Below, in pieces: positions 36,093 through 44,537 of a stretch of 64,000 nucleotides of DNA. A model generated the notes under the pieces. The model ran no database searches. It saw only the letters and a program-made list of their open reading frames with translations, and had not been told where the DNA came from. A program made the position numbers and the translations under genes. Source of the stretch: JAIXWP01 sp046309775 (GTDB taxonomy: Bacteria > Bacteroidota > Bacteroidia > Flavobacteriales_D > Sanyastnellaceae); contig JBKCOM010000203.1 in assembly GCA_046309775.1 (NCBI GenBank), forward strand, positions 29,117 to 93,116, given 5' to 3'. The number at the start of each line of letters is the position of its first letter. Position 1 is the stretch's first letter.

Positions 36093-36818
36093 ATGGCGAT
36101 CTTGAGTGATGATATTGTAAGGAAAGACCCATTGGGCGCGGCTATTCATGACTATTACAAAACAGGCAAAGACTCCAGAATCCAAGTTTTCATAAATGGA
36201 AAAAGAGATGAGGATATGATGGCTTCTCTTTTTTTTCGAAATTATCAGCTCATGCGGGGCTATGAACGACTTGCGTTGAGATACGCCAAAGGAAGCGTAT
36301 TGGATGTAGGCGCGGCAGCGGGATGTCACTCTTTGATTCTACAAAAACGCAAACTGGATGTAACGGCATTGGAAATTTCACCGCTAGCATGTGATGTTAT
36401 GAGGCAGCGAGGCGTGAAGCGAATTTTGAATGAAAGTATTTTCGACCTCCGAGGAATTCCTTACAATACCATCCTACTCCTCATGAATGGCCTTGGAATG
36501 GCTGGTTCTGAAGAAGGAACCTTAAAACTGCTCAAACATCTCAAACGCCTTCTCGCTCCCAAAGGCTATATCATCGGTGATTCTACAGATATTCTTTATA
36601 ACACCATGAATGCAGAAAAGGCCTTCGATTCGAAACAAGATTATTACGGAAAAGTAGAGTTCCGATTAAAATATAAAGGGATCGAGGCAGATCCATTCAA
36701 ATGGATATACATCGATCCCGCTTTGTTGGCAGAACTAGCCGATAAAGCTGGACTGCACTGTGATATTATTCATCGCGATGCTAATTTTCACTACTTGGCA
36801 AAACTTCGCGCGATTTAG
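36093..36818 (+). CDS. class I SAM-dependent methyltransferase
   Basis: A 241-residue protein with a Rossmann-type methyltransferase core. Motif I reads GSVLDVGAAAGCHSLILQKR and motif II LDVTALEISPLACDVMRQRG; a later strand IPYNTILLLMNGLGMAGSEE and LAPKGYIIGDSTD are typical of motifs IV and V. It probably acts on a small molecule; no targeting domain is present. It stands alone in its direction, converging on the ECF sigma gene with 4 nt between stops. Confidence 0.88.
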   Translation: MAILSDDIVRKDPLGAAIHDYYKTGKDSRIQVFINGKRDEDMMASLFFRNYQLMRGYERLALRYAKGSVLDVGAAAGCHSLILQKRKLDVTALEISPLACDVMRQRGVKRILNESIFDLRGIPYNTILLLMNGLGMAGSEEGTLKLLKHLKRLLAPKGYIIGDSTDILYNTMNAEKAFDSKQDYYGKVEFRLKYKGIEADPFKWIYIDPALLAELADKAGLHCDIIHRDANFHYLAKLRAI

Positions 36819-36822
36819 ATTC

Positions 36823-37323
36823 TTATCTGAAATCTTTCAAATCTTCCATAAGTCTCTTACGTGCATGGAAAATACGGCTCTTTACCGTTCCCATTGGGAT
36901 AGACATAGCACTTGCAATTTCATCGTAGTGGTATCCGTCCATAAACATCTGGAATGGTGTTCTAAATTCATAAGTCAATCCTGAAATTGCCTTATTGATG
37001 TCTTTTTCATTGGCGCGCATGTTTACCAAGTCCTCAGATACCTTTCCATAATTCAAGTAGAATTGATTGGTGGTCTGATCGGTAATGGTATTTTGAAGCT
37101 TCTTGCGCTTGTAGTTATTGATAAAGATATTTCTCATGATGGTAAACAACCAACCTTTGAAATTGGTGCCCTCCTGAAAATGCTCCTTATAACGAAGCGC
37201 TTTGAGCATGGTGTCCTGAAGCAAGTCTTCGGCATCTTCCACATTGCGTGTAAAATTATACGCAAAGCCTTTGAGATACTTGGCGTTGCTAGTCAACATT
37301 TGGTTAAACTCTAAGGTGCTCAT
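36823..37323 (-). CDS. ECF-type RNA polymerase sigma factor
   Basis: A 166-residue two-domain sigma factor. Region 2 is FAYNFTRNVEDAEDLLQDTM with FKGWLFTIMRNIFINNYKRK. Region 4 is LTYEFRTPFQMFMDGYHYDE followed by IASAMSIPMGTVKSRIFHAR. No anti-sigma gene is adjacent. The gene upstream in the same direction is a MerR-type regulator with a B12-binding domain, 220 nt away beyond a terminator. In other Bacteroidota a MerR regulator and an ECF sigma factor lie together near carotenoid genes; no carotenoid genes are seen here. Confidence 0.92.
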   Translation of the reverse strand: MSTLEFNQMLTSNAKYLKGFAYNFTRNVEDAEDLLQDTMLKALRYKEHFQEGTNFKGWLFTIMRNIFINNYKRKKLQNTITDQTTNQFYLNYGKVSEDLVNMRANEKDINKAISGLTYEFRTPFQMFMDGYHYDEIASAMSIPMGTVKSRIFHARKRLMEDLKDFR

Positions 37324-37495
37324 TTTTTTGTTTGTTTAATTATTGAGTACAAATATTAAACAGAAAAAGTCCCGTTCCAAATTTATGTTTAAGTTTTTTC
37401 TTAAAAAGATTAAACAATTTTCATTTTTTGAGCATCAACGGGGGTTGTAGCGTTTTGTTGTCCTGGTAAAATAGTTGATTTTCAGAGATTTTTGA

Positions 37496-37525
37496 ATAAA
37501 AAAAGCCTCCCAGAGGGAGGCTTTA
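37496..37525 (-). terminator. intrinsic terminator after the MerR gene
   Basis: AAGCCTCCC and GGGAGGCTT form a perfect 9-bp stem around a 3-nt loop. On this strand the stem is followed by a run of T. It lies about 20 nt beyond the stop of the MerR-type regulator and separates it from the ECF sigma gene. Confidence 0.88.
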
Positions 37526-37543
37526 CTTATTTATAAGGTGTTA

Positions 37544-38428
37544 TTACAAGTGTCTTGACAATTCTTCCGAATTGCTGTAAATGTGTATGATTGATGGGTC
37601 AGGAGACTTGATCCCCTGCAAGTTATTACCAGTTATGTGAAATTCACATCCAGTATCAGCAAAGACCTGACTGACCTTTTTTAGATAGTCTGGTACTAAA
37701 ACTGTTGAAGGATTAGTGGTAAATATTGAAACAAACTTTACTTCTCCCAGACGCTGATACACTTGCAGAAGGTCTTCGAAGGGCACACTTTGACCTAAAA
37801 AGATACTGCGATAACCTCTCAATTTGAGTAAGTAATGCATCATAATGAGAGAAAGCTCGTGGATCTCTAATTCAGGTAGATATAATACGTGAGGAATATA
37901 GTTCGTCTTTGGAATTAGAGGCAAAGTGTCTATTTGTGAGAATATTTTTTGTCTTACCATCGATGAGATAAAGTGCTCTTGAGCTGGACAAATCACGTTT
38001 GCTTGCCAAAGAATACCTATTTGTTTCATGAAAGGAATAATCACTTCTTTGAAAGTTCTTTCCAATCCATTCTCCTTGATGTATTGTTCGATTACTTCAT
38101 TAAACAATTCCTCATCATAATTGAGCATGCTTATTTTAAGCATGTGCAGGAAGTGTTGTTCGGGTTGTTGAGCAGCCGCGTGGCGACTGATGGCCTCGCG
38201 CATTTGATCCTCAGACATGGTGGCGATCTGAGAAATTTTATAACCTAGGTTGTTCAACAATGAAACATTCAGCAAAAACTTAAGATCCTTGTCGGTGTAT
38301 TTGCGAATGTTGGTGTCAGTGCGGTCAGGCGCAAGCAGCCCATAGCGCTGCTCCCATATTCTAATGGTGTGCGCCTTGATGCCCGAGAAATTCTCGAGAT
38401 CTTTAATGGTAAATTCTTGCATCTTCAT
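37544..38428 (-). CDS. MerR-family regulator with B12-binding (CarH/LitR-like) domain
   Basis: A 294-residue regulator. The MerR winged helix is at residues 5-75 (IKDLENFSGIKAHTIRIWEQ, RYGLLAPDRTDTNIRKYTD). A helical module follows, with LWQANVICPAQEH: this is the W-x9-E-H signature of light-sensing B12 domains. The Rossmann-like cobalamin domain contains ELEIHELS, an E-x-H motif whose His would be the lower axial cobalt ligand, then IFLGQSVP. CarH and LitR of this type repress in the dark and release DNA when light breaks the adenosylcobalamin bond. A direct light role here is inference. An AAGGAG sequence stands about 10 nt before the ATG, unusual in this genome. Confidence 0.85.
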   Translation of the reverse strand: MKMQEFTIKDLENFSGIKAHTIRIWEQRYGLLAPDRTDTNIRKYTDKDLKFLLNVSLLNNLGYKISQIATMSEDQMREAISRHAAAQQPEQHFLHMLKISMLNYDEELFNEVIEQYIKENGLERTFKEVIIPFMKQIGILWQANVICPAQEHFISSMVRQKIFSQIDTLPLIPKTNYIPHVLYLPELEIHELSLIMMHYLLKLRGYRSIFLGQSVPFEDLLQVYQRLGEVKFVSIFTTNPSTVLVPDYLKKVSQVFADTGCEFHITGNNLQGIKSPDPSIIHIYSNSEELSRHL

Positions 38429-38455
38429 GGCTTCTAACTCCTTAATTTGCTATTC

Positions 38456-38463
38456 CAAACATA
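38456..38463 (-). promoter_or_regulatory. candidate -7 promoter box (TATGTTTG)
   Basis: On this strand TATGTTTG matches TAnnTTTG and lies 27 nt before the MerR ATG, with an AAGGAG in the leader. Confidence 0.5.
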
Positions 38464-38579
38464 AGAAAATCACATTTGTTCAAATCGCTGCAACCCTTGC
38501 TAGTTATGGACATGCAGTGTTAATTTCTAAGTGGTTTTTTAATACATATTGATGCACTCATCAACTACAGTAAATCGGT

Positions 38580-38587
38580 TACCTTTG
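38580..38587 (+). promoter_or_regulatory. candidate -7 promoter box (TACCTTTG)
   Basis: The box matches TAnnTTTG and lies 16 nt before the ATG of the GlmU-like gene. Confidence 0.5.
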
Positions 38588-38603
38588 TCTAAAGAATTTC
38601 TGA

Positions 38604-39758
38604 ATGGAAGCAGTATTGTTTGAAGATCATAAGTGGATGAATTTTCTGCCACTAGTGTACACAAGGCCGGTTGGTGAATTGCGAATTGGTATTTTCACAA
38701 TTGCGGAAAAATGGTCGCGTGCTCTCAATATGAATGTTGCGCACAATAGCAGGCAAGAAATGCGCGGCTTGTTTTCATTTCCAAGCGAGAAAGAACAAAT
38801 ATTAATCAATGCGCGTTGCTTGCCAACGCCCGCTTTGACAGAGTCCATACTCAAACTTCTTCCTGGAGAAGCGATAAAGAAGGGTGATACCATCATAGCA
38901 TCCTATCCAAAAAATTCGGAGGATACGAGTTATTCAAATGCAAAAGAATGGGAGCTTGAATGTTATATCCTAAATCAGATTCCAGATATTTTTACATTAA
39001 ATCATGTTGCTCTCGAACTTGACGCGGTGGCGTGGGCTCGTACAGAAACGCATACCGTTGTTTCTGATTCCAATAAGATTATTGGCGACGCATCTAAAGT
39101 TCTTGTTGCCGCGGGAGCGAAGGCAGAGGGTTGTACTTTCAATACTACCAATGGCCCAATTATCATAGATAAAGATGCAGAGGTGATGGAAGGTGCATTG
39201 ATTAGAGGTCCGTTTTGTCTGGGCGAGCATTCTCAAATAAAAATGGGAGCTAAGATCTACGGTGCCACCACTATCGGCCCTCATTGCAAAGTTGGCGGAG
39301 AGGTGAGCAACTCGGTTATCATGGGTTATTCAAACAAAGCACATGATGGATTCCTTGGTAATTCTGTACTCGGTGAATGGTGCAATCTTGGGGCTGACAC
39401 AAACAACAGTAATCTCAAGAACAATTATTCTCGAGTGAAAATTTGGAATTATGAAAGCAGAGATTTTGTAGATACTGGACTTACATTTTGTGGGTTGATA
39501 ATGGGAGATCACGCGAAAAGTGGTATCAATACAATGTTTAATACAGGTACCGTCGTTGGACCGTTTGCCAATGTTTTCGGTGGCGGTTTTCCTCCAAAAT
39601 ATATCCCCGCATTTGCTTGGGGCGGTGCAGATGGGTTTGAAAACTATGACTTCCAAAAGGCAATGCAAACTGCGGAAAGAGTATTTGCTCGAAGAAGTAT
39701 ATCGCTCACAAAAGAGTATCAAGAGCTTTACGCCAATATCATTGAAAAGGCTATTTAG
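38604..39758 (+). CDS. GlmU-like protein (sugar nucleotidyltransferase-type with hexapeptide repeats)
   Basis: A 384-residue protein. The N-terminal part (AVLFEDHKWMNFLPLVYTRP, VGELRIGIFTIAEKW) is the NTP_transf_4-type domain of the Bacteroidota GlmU family, and residues about 170-350 form a left-handed beta-helix of hexapeptide repeats (VLVAAGAKAEG, IDKDAEVMEGALIRGPFCLG, IKMGAKIYGATTIGPHCKVG, INTMFNTGTVVGPFANVF). It resembles glucose-1-phosphate or N-acetylglucosamine-1-phosphate uridylyltransferases but lacks the classic nucleotide-binding loop, so activity and substrate are uncertain. It lies upstream of lon in the same direction. Confidence 0.85.
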   Translation: MEAVLFEDHKWMNFLPLVYTRPVGELRIGIFTIAEKWSRALNMNVAHNSRQEMRGLFSFPSEKEQILINARCLPTPALTESILKLLPGEAIKKGDTIIASYPKNSEDTSYSNAKEWELECYILNQIPDIFTLNHVALELDAVAWARTETHTVVSDSNKIIGDASKVLVAAGAKAEGCTFNTTNGPIIIDKDAEVMEGALIRGPFCLGEHSQIKMGAKIYGATTIGPHCKVGGEVSNSVIMGYSNKAHDGFLGNSVLGEWCNLGADTNNSNLKNNYSRVKIWNYESRDFVDTGLTFCGLIMGDHAKSGINTMFNTGTVVGPFANVFGGGFPPKYIPAFAWGGADGFENYDFQKAMQTAERVFARRSISLTKEYQELYANIIEKAI

Positions 39759-39827
39759 GTCATTCTGTCGCAAATTTTGAATTGGCACATGCCTTGGCAT
39801 GGTGCAAGCAATCAAAAAAATTACGAT

Positions 39828-42242
39828 ATGTTAATCGAAGAAGATTTTCTAGGCTTTACGGGCGATGAAGAGCAGGATCATGAATTTATTCCGCTCATAT
39901 CAGCAGAAGATGAGGATCAGATGGACAAAGAGCATACGCCCGAAATCCTGCCAATTCTTCCTCTTCGCAACACCGTCCTTTTCCCTGGTGTGGTCATTCC
40001 AATTACTGTAGGCCGCGACAAAAGCATCAAACTCGTACAAGAGGCCAACAAAGGCAATAAAACCATCGGCGTGGTGGCTCAAAAAGATGGAGATATTGAC
40101 GAGCCCAACTTTGAAGACATTTACACCTTCGGTACACAAGCCACCATTATGAAAATGTTGCGCATGCCAGATGGCAATACCACTGTTATTATTCAAGGTA
40201 AAAAGCGCTTCGAAATCAAAGGACTTGTTGATACTGAGCCATACTTCAAAGCACAAGTTCAAGAATATCCCGAAATCAATAAGAACGAACAAAGCAAAGA
40301 ACAACAGGCGCTCTTTGAGTCGCTTCGCGAGCACGCCGTTCGCATCACCCAGATTTCTCCAGAAATCCCCAGCGAAGCAGCAGTAGCCTTGAAAAATATC
40401 ACGGGGCTCAGCTTTCTTACCAACTTTATTTCTTCAAACATGAAAAGCAGCGTGCATGAAAAGCAAGCGCTGCTTGAGATTGCAGACCTCGAAGAAAGAG
40501 CAAAAAAGGTACTCGAACATCTCGGCAAAGAGTTGCAACTCGCCGAAATGAAAAATGAAATTCAAAAGAAAGTTCATACGGATATTTCCAAACAACAACG
40601 GGAGTATTTTCTTCAACAACAGATGAAGCAAATCCAGGATGAACTGGGTGCTAATCCAATCAAAGAAGAGATAGAGGAGAAGAAGGCGAAAGCGAGAACA
40701 AAAGTTTGGTCAGATACCGTCGCTAAGGCTTTTAATAAGGAAATAGGAAAGCTTGAAAGAATGAATCCTCAGGCTGCAGAGTTTAGTGTTCAGGCCAATT
40801 ACATTGATACTTTATTAGACCTTCCGTGGGGGAATTATTCGAATGATAATTTTGATCTCAAACATGCACGGGAGATTTTAGATCGTGATCATTTTGGGAT
40901 GGAAAAAGTCAAAGAGCGAATCATTGAGCACTTAGCTGTCTTAAAGATAAAAGGCGATATGAAAGCGCCAATCATCTGTTTGTATGGACCGCCCGGCGTA
41001 GGTAAAACATCGTTGGGAAAAAGTATCGCCGAAGCACTCGGAAGACAGTATGTGAGAATGTCTCTCGGAGGTTTGCATGACGAGGCCGAAATAAGAGGGC
41101 ACCGAAAAACATACATCGGTGCAATGCCTGGTCGCATTCTTCAAAGCCTGAAAAAAGCCGAAACTTCAAATCCTCTGTTCGTCTTGGATGAAATAGATAA
41201 ACTGGGACAGGGAGTGCATGGTGATCCAAGCAGTGCCCTCTTAGAAGTATTAGACCCCGAACAAAATCACGCCTTCTATGACAATTATGTGGAGTTGGAT
41301 TACGATTTATCGAAGGTGATGTTTATTGCAACCAGCAACTCCCTTGCTTCAATACAACCCGCATTGCGCGATCGTTTGGAGATCATTGAAGTCAACGGAT
41401 ACACGGTTGAAGAAAAAGTGGAAATAGCAAAAAGACACTTGGTACCCAAACAACTCCGCGAGAATGGAATCAAAGAAAATCAAATACAATTTCCAGAGAA
41501 TATTCTAACAAAACTAGTCGAAGAATACACGAATGAAAGCGGTGTACGATCGCTTGAAAAACGAATCGGTAAACTCGTTCGCAACCGAGCTAAAGAAATA
41601 GCAATGGAGGAAAAGTTTTCAATAAAACTCACTGAGGAGGCTGTATTGAAAACATTAGGTCCAAGCTATGAAAAAGATAAGTATACCGATAACGACGTCG
41701 TGGGTGTTGTGACTGGTCTTGCTTGGACGCCAACGGGAGGTGATATTCTATTCATTGAAACCAGCCTCACCAAAGGAAAGGGGAAACTCACCCTCACGGG
41801 AAATCTTGGTGAGGTAATGAAAGAATCCGCTGTCATTGCTCTTGAATACTTGAAGGCACACAGCGATCTTTTAGACATGGATGTGGAAGAGTTTGAAAAA
41901 TGGAACGTCCATATTCACGTGCCTCAAGGTGCAGTGCCAAAGGATGGCCCAAGTGCTGGTATCACCTTGCTCACAGCGTTGGCTTCTGCTTTCACTGGAA
42001 GGAGAGTCAAGAAATATTTGGCAATGACTGGTGAAATTACGTTAAGAGGAAAAGTGCTACCAGTGGGTGGAATCAAAGAAAAAATATTGGCCGCCAAGCG
42101 CGCTGGAATCAAAGAGATTATTCTATCCGAAAGAAATCGCAAAGACATTGAAGACATCAGCGAACGCTATTTAAAGGGCTTGAAGTTTAATTTCGTAACA
42201 GAAATGCATGAGGTTATTACTTCCGCTCTATTGAAGAGATAG
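39828..42242 (+). CDS. lon: ATP-dependent protease La (Lon)
   Basis: A protease of about 804 residues. The N-terminal substrate-binding domain begins LPILPLRNTVLFPGVVIPIT. The AAA+ module has Walker A GPPGVGKTS and Walker B PLFVLDEIDKLG. The C-terminal protease domain has the Ser of PKDGPSAGIT and a following Lys in GKVLPVGGIKEKILAAKRAG, the Ser-Lys dyad. It degrades misfolded and regulatory proteins in the cytoplasm. I chose the ATG before LIEEDFLGF, as an in-frame ATG 51 nt upstream adds a sequence with no Lon similarity and lies close to the previous stop. The acidic N-terminal extension of about 35 residues is usual in the phylum. Confidence 0.95.
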   Translation: MLIEEDFLGFTGDEEQDHEFIPLISAEDEDQMDKEHTPEILPILPLRNTVLFPGVVIPITVGRDKSIKLVQEANKGNKTIGVVAQKDGDIDEPNFEDIYTFGTQATIMKMLRMPDGNTTVIIQGKKRFEIKGLVDTEPYFKAQVQEYPEINKNEQSKEQQALFESLREHAVRITQISPEIPSEAAVALKNITGLSFLTNFISSNMKSSVHEKQALLEIADLEERAKKVLEHLGKELQLAEMKNEIQKKVHTDISKQQREYFLQQQMKQIQDELGANPIKEEIEEKKAKARTKVWSDTVAKAFNKEIGKLERMNPQAAEFSVQANYIDTLLDLPWGNYSNDNFDLKHAREILDRDHFGMEKVKERIIEHLAVLKIKGDMKAPIICLYGPPGVGKTSLGKSIAEALGRQYVRMSLGGLHDEAEIRGHRKTYIGAMPGRILQSLKKAETSNPLFVLDEIDKLGQGVHGDPSSALLEVLDPEQNHAFYDNYVELDYDLSKVMFIATSNSLASIQPALRDRLEIIEVNGYTVEEKVEIAKRHLVPKQLRENGIKENQIQFPENILTKLVEEYTNESGVRSLEKRIGKLVRNRAKEIAMEEKFSIKLTEEAVLKTLGPSYEKDKYTDNDVVGVVTGLAWTPTGGDILFIETSLTKGKGKLTLTGNLGEVMKESAVIALEYLKAHSDLLDMDVEEFEKWNVHIHVPQGAVPKDGPSAGITLLTALASAFTGRRVKKYLAMTGEITLRGKVLPVGGIKEKILAAKRAGIKEIILSERNRKDIEDISERYLKGLKFNFVTEMHEVITSALLKR

Positions 42243-42315
42243 GCTTTTTAGTTATTATTGCAATCCGAATCGTTGCATAATGCAACATCGGTAATTCAAT
42301 AAAATTCTATAGAAT

Positions 42316-43380
42316 ATGCGTTTTCGTCCAGGAGTCCTCACAGGCGATGAGGTTACAGAAGTTCTCAATGATGCTAAAGATCGCGGCTATGCATTGCCAG
42401 CGGTGAATGTCATCGGTACCAATACCGTTAATGGTGTTTTGGAAACAGCAAGAGAGGTAAACTCTCCTGTCATCATCCAATTTAGCAATGGAGGCGGAGC
42501 ATTTTATGCTGGTAAGGGCTTGAAGAATGATGCGCAACAAGCTTCTGTATTGGGCTCTGTGAGCGGCGCTCAGCACATTCATATGATGGCCCAAGCCTAC
42601 AATGTGCCTGTAATCATCCACACCGACCATTGCGCAAAAAATTTGCTTCCATGGATGGATGGCATGCTCGAGCACGGTGAGCGTCATTTCGAGCGCACTG
42701 GAAAGCCTCTTTTCTCCTCACACATGCTCGACTTTTCAGAAGAACCCCTTCACGAGAATATCGAACTGTGTGTAGAATATCTCAAGAGAATGGCAAAAAT
42801 GGGTATCACCCTTGAAATCGAGTTGGGTGTAACGGGTGGAGAAGAAGACGGAGTTGACAATTCGGGCGTCGATAGCTCAAAACTATATACACAACCTGAG
42901 GATGTGGCTTACAGCTACGAACACTTGATGAAGGTGAGTCCTCGATTTACTGTCGCAGCCGCATTCGGAAATGTGCATGGTGTGTACAAACCCGGAAATG
43001 TGAAGCTCGAACCAATCATTCTAAAGAATTCTCAAGAATACGTTCAGAAGAAATTCAATACAGTTGAAAAGCCAATCCACTTCGTCTTCCACGGCGGCAG
43101 CGGTAGCTCAACAGAAGAAATTCGTGAAGCAATAAGCTATGGCGCTATCAAAATGAATATTGATACCGACATGCAATATGCTTTCCTTTCCGGCGTTCGC
43201 GACTACGTTCAAACCAAAGCTGGATACCTCGCCGCCCAAATCGGAAACCCAGAAGGGGACGATAAGCCAAACAAAAAGTACTACGACCCACGTGTATGGC
43301 TTCGCGAAGGTGAAAAGACTTTTATCGAACGCCTCAAAACGGCTTTCGAAGATTTGAACGCCATAAATAGAAATGCATAA
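42316..43380 (+). CDS. fbaA: class II fructose-bisphosphate aldolase
   Basis: A 354-residue class IIA aldolase, zinc-dependent, of glycolysis and gluconeogenesis. Conserved segments include YALPAVNVIGTNTVNGVLET, VIIHTDHCAKNLLPW (metal-binding His and catalytic Asp), LEIELGVTGGEEDGVD, FGNVHGVYKPGNVKL, FVFHGGSGSSTEEI and KMNIDTDMQYAF. Length is typical. It stands in the same direction as lon with 73 nt between. A short array of GAATTCCG-like words starts 3 nt after its stop. Confidence 0.95.
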   Translation: MRFRPGVLTGDEVTEVLNDAKDRGYALPAVNVIGTNTVNGVLETAREVNSPVIIQFSNGGGAFYAGKGLKNDAQQASVLGSVSGAQHIHMMAQAYNVPVIIHTDHCAKNLLPWMDGMLEHGERHFERTGKPLFSSHMLDFSEEPLHENIELCVEYLKRMAKMGITLEIELGVTGGEEDGVDNSGVDSSKLYTQPEDVAYSYEHLMKVSPRFTVAAAFGNVHGVYKPGNVKLEPIILKNSQEYVQKKFNTVEKPIHFVFHGGSGSSTEEIREAISYGAIKMNIDTDMQYAFLSGVRDYVQTKAGYLAAQIGNPEGDDKPNKKYYDPRVWLREGEKTFIERLKTAFEDLNAINRNA

Positions 43381-43383
43381 ATT

Positions 43384-43418
43384 AGAATTCAAAATTCCGA
43401 ATTCCGAATTTCGAATTA
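43384..43418. repeat. short GAATTCCG-type tandem array
   Basis: Four to five imperfect copies of an 8-bp word of the type GAATTCCG lie directly after the fbaA stop. The same word family makes the larger arrays around 57.2 and 57.7 kb. Confidence 0.75.
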
Positions 43419-43440
43419 ACACCCCAACCGAAGTAGGACG

Positions 43441-44463
43441 ATGCGTCTGCAGCTATTGATAATTCTTCTTGTTGTTTCTCCGACGCTTTCCTTCGGTCAA
43501 ATTGGAGGCACAAGTGTATTTAATGGCTTGAATATTCAACCGTCTGCACGCGTCGCTGCCATGGGAGGTGCTCTCAATGCTGTTGCCGATAGCGATATTC
43601 AACTTGCCGCCATCAATCCTGCACTCATAGATAGCGCAATGAGCGGAAGTGTAATGCTCAGTTACGTCGATTATTTTGCTAAAACAAACTTCGGAAACGC
43701 CGCATACGCGCGCAACATCAACAACAAATGGAATGCAGCAGCATCACTCCTCTTCATCTCGCATGGCTCGATGGACCAGTATGATGCGCTTGGAAATAAT
43801 ACAGGCAACTTTAATGCTGGGGAGTACGCGCTGGCATTGGGAGCAAGCTACAAGGTGGACAGTCTGTGGACGGTAGGCATAAACCAAAAAACGTTTTATG
43901 CAAACATTGCTGAATACAACTCGCTTGCTCTCGCATTCGACTTTGCAGCTACCTATAACAAAAAATCAAAAGGTTTTACCGCAGCATTTCTCTTCAGAAA
44001 CGTAGGCACTCAAATTAAATCTTTTGTGCCGGGTTCAAGAGAAAAATTGCCATTTGAATTTCAAATAGGAATCACAAAGAAACCGCGCTATGCACCCATT
44101 CGCTTTTCTCTTGTGGCCGAAAATCTTCAACAATGGGATTTGAGCTACGTCAATCCCAGTGAGGCAAACGCAGTAGATCCGCTCACGGGTGAACTTGTAA
44201 ATGAACGTCGGTTTGAATTTGGTGATCTTCTAATGCGCCATATTGTAATGGGAGCGGAATTTTTGCTTGGTGAAAACATACAGATACGAGGCTCCTATAA
44301 TTATCGTCGCCGTCAAGAACTCGGTCTTACTGACAGACCGGGTATGTCTGGATTTTCATTCGGTATGGGATTGCGTATCAAAAAAATCCATATCTCATAC
44401 GCACGCGCAATCTATCATTTGGCAGGCCCAGCCAATCATTTTACACTGGTGTTTAAAGTGTAA
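43441..44463 (+). CDS. porQ: type IX secretion system protein PorQ
   Basis: A 340-residue outer-membrane barrel protein with a signal peptide ending at LSFGQ. It shows the PorQ pattern: an N-terminal GGTSVFNGLNIQPSARVAAM with GGALNAVADSDIQLAAINPA, strand-rich middle, and the C-terminal SYARAIYHLAGPANHFTLVF. PorQ works with PorZ and PorU in the attachment complex that removes sorting domains and links cargo to the cell surface. Four likely clients of this system lie in the same window. The gene follows fbaA with 60 nt between. Confidence 0.9.
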   Translation: MRLQLLIILLVVSPTLSFGQIGGTSVFNGLNIQPSARVAAMGGALNAVADSDIQLAAINPALIDSAMSGSVMLSYVDYFAKTNFGNAAYARNINNKWNAAASLLFISHGSMDQYDALGNNTGNFNAGEYALALGASYKVDSLWTVGINQKTFYANIAEYNSLALAFDFAATYNKKSKGFTAAFLFRNVGTQIKSFVPGSREKLPFEFQIGITKKPRYAPIRFSLVAENLQQWDLSYVNPSEANAVDPLTGELVNERRFEFGDLLMRHIVMGAEFLLGENIQIRGSYNYRRRQELGLTDRPGMSGFSFGMGLRIKKIHISYARAIYHLAGPANHFTLVFKV

Positions 44464-44537
44464 AAAAAGCCTCCATTTTTACTAACTTCGTCTTCCCTGT
44501 GTTGTAATGATTTCCTAAACCCATTAAGCGTTTCTAA

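Noticed and set aside
36823..38428. Carotenoid synthesis cluster beside the MerR and ECF sigma genes
   Set aside because: The neighbours are a methyltransferase, a T9SS protein, a GlmU-like gene and lon; no phytoene synthase or desaturase is present.
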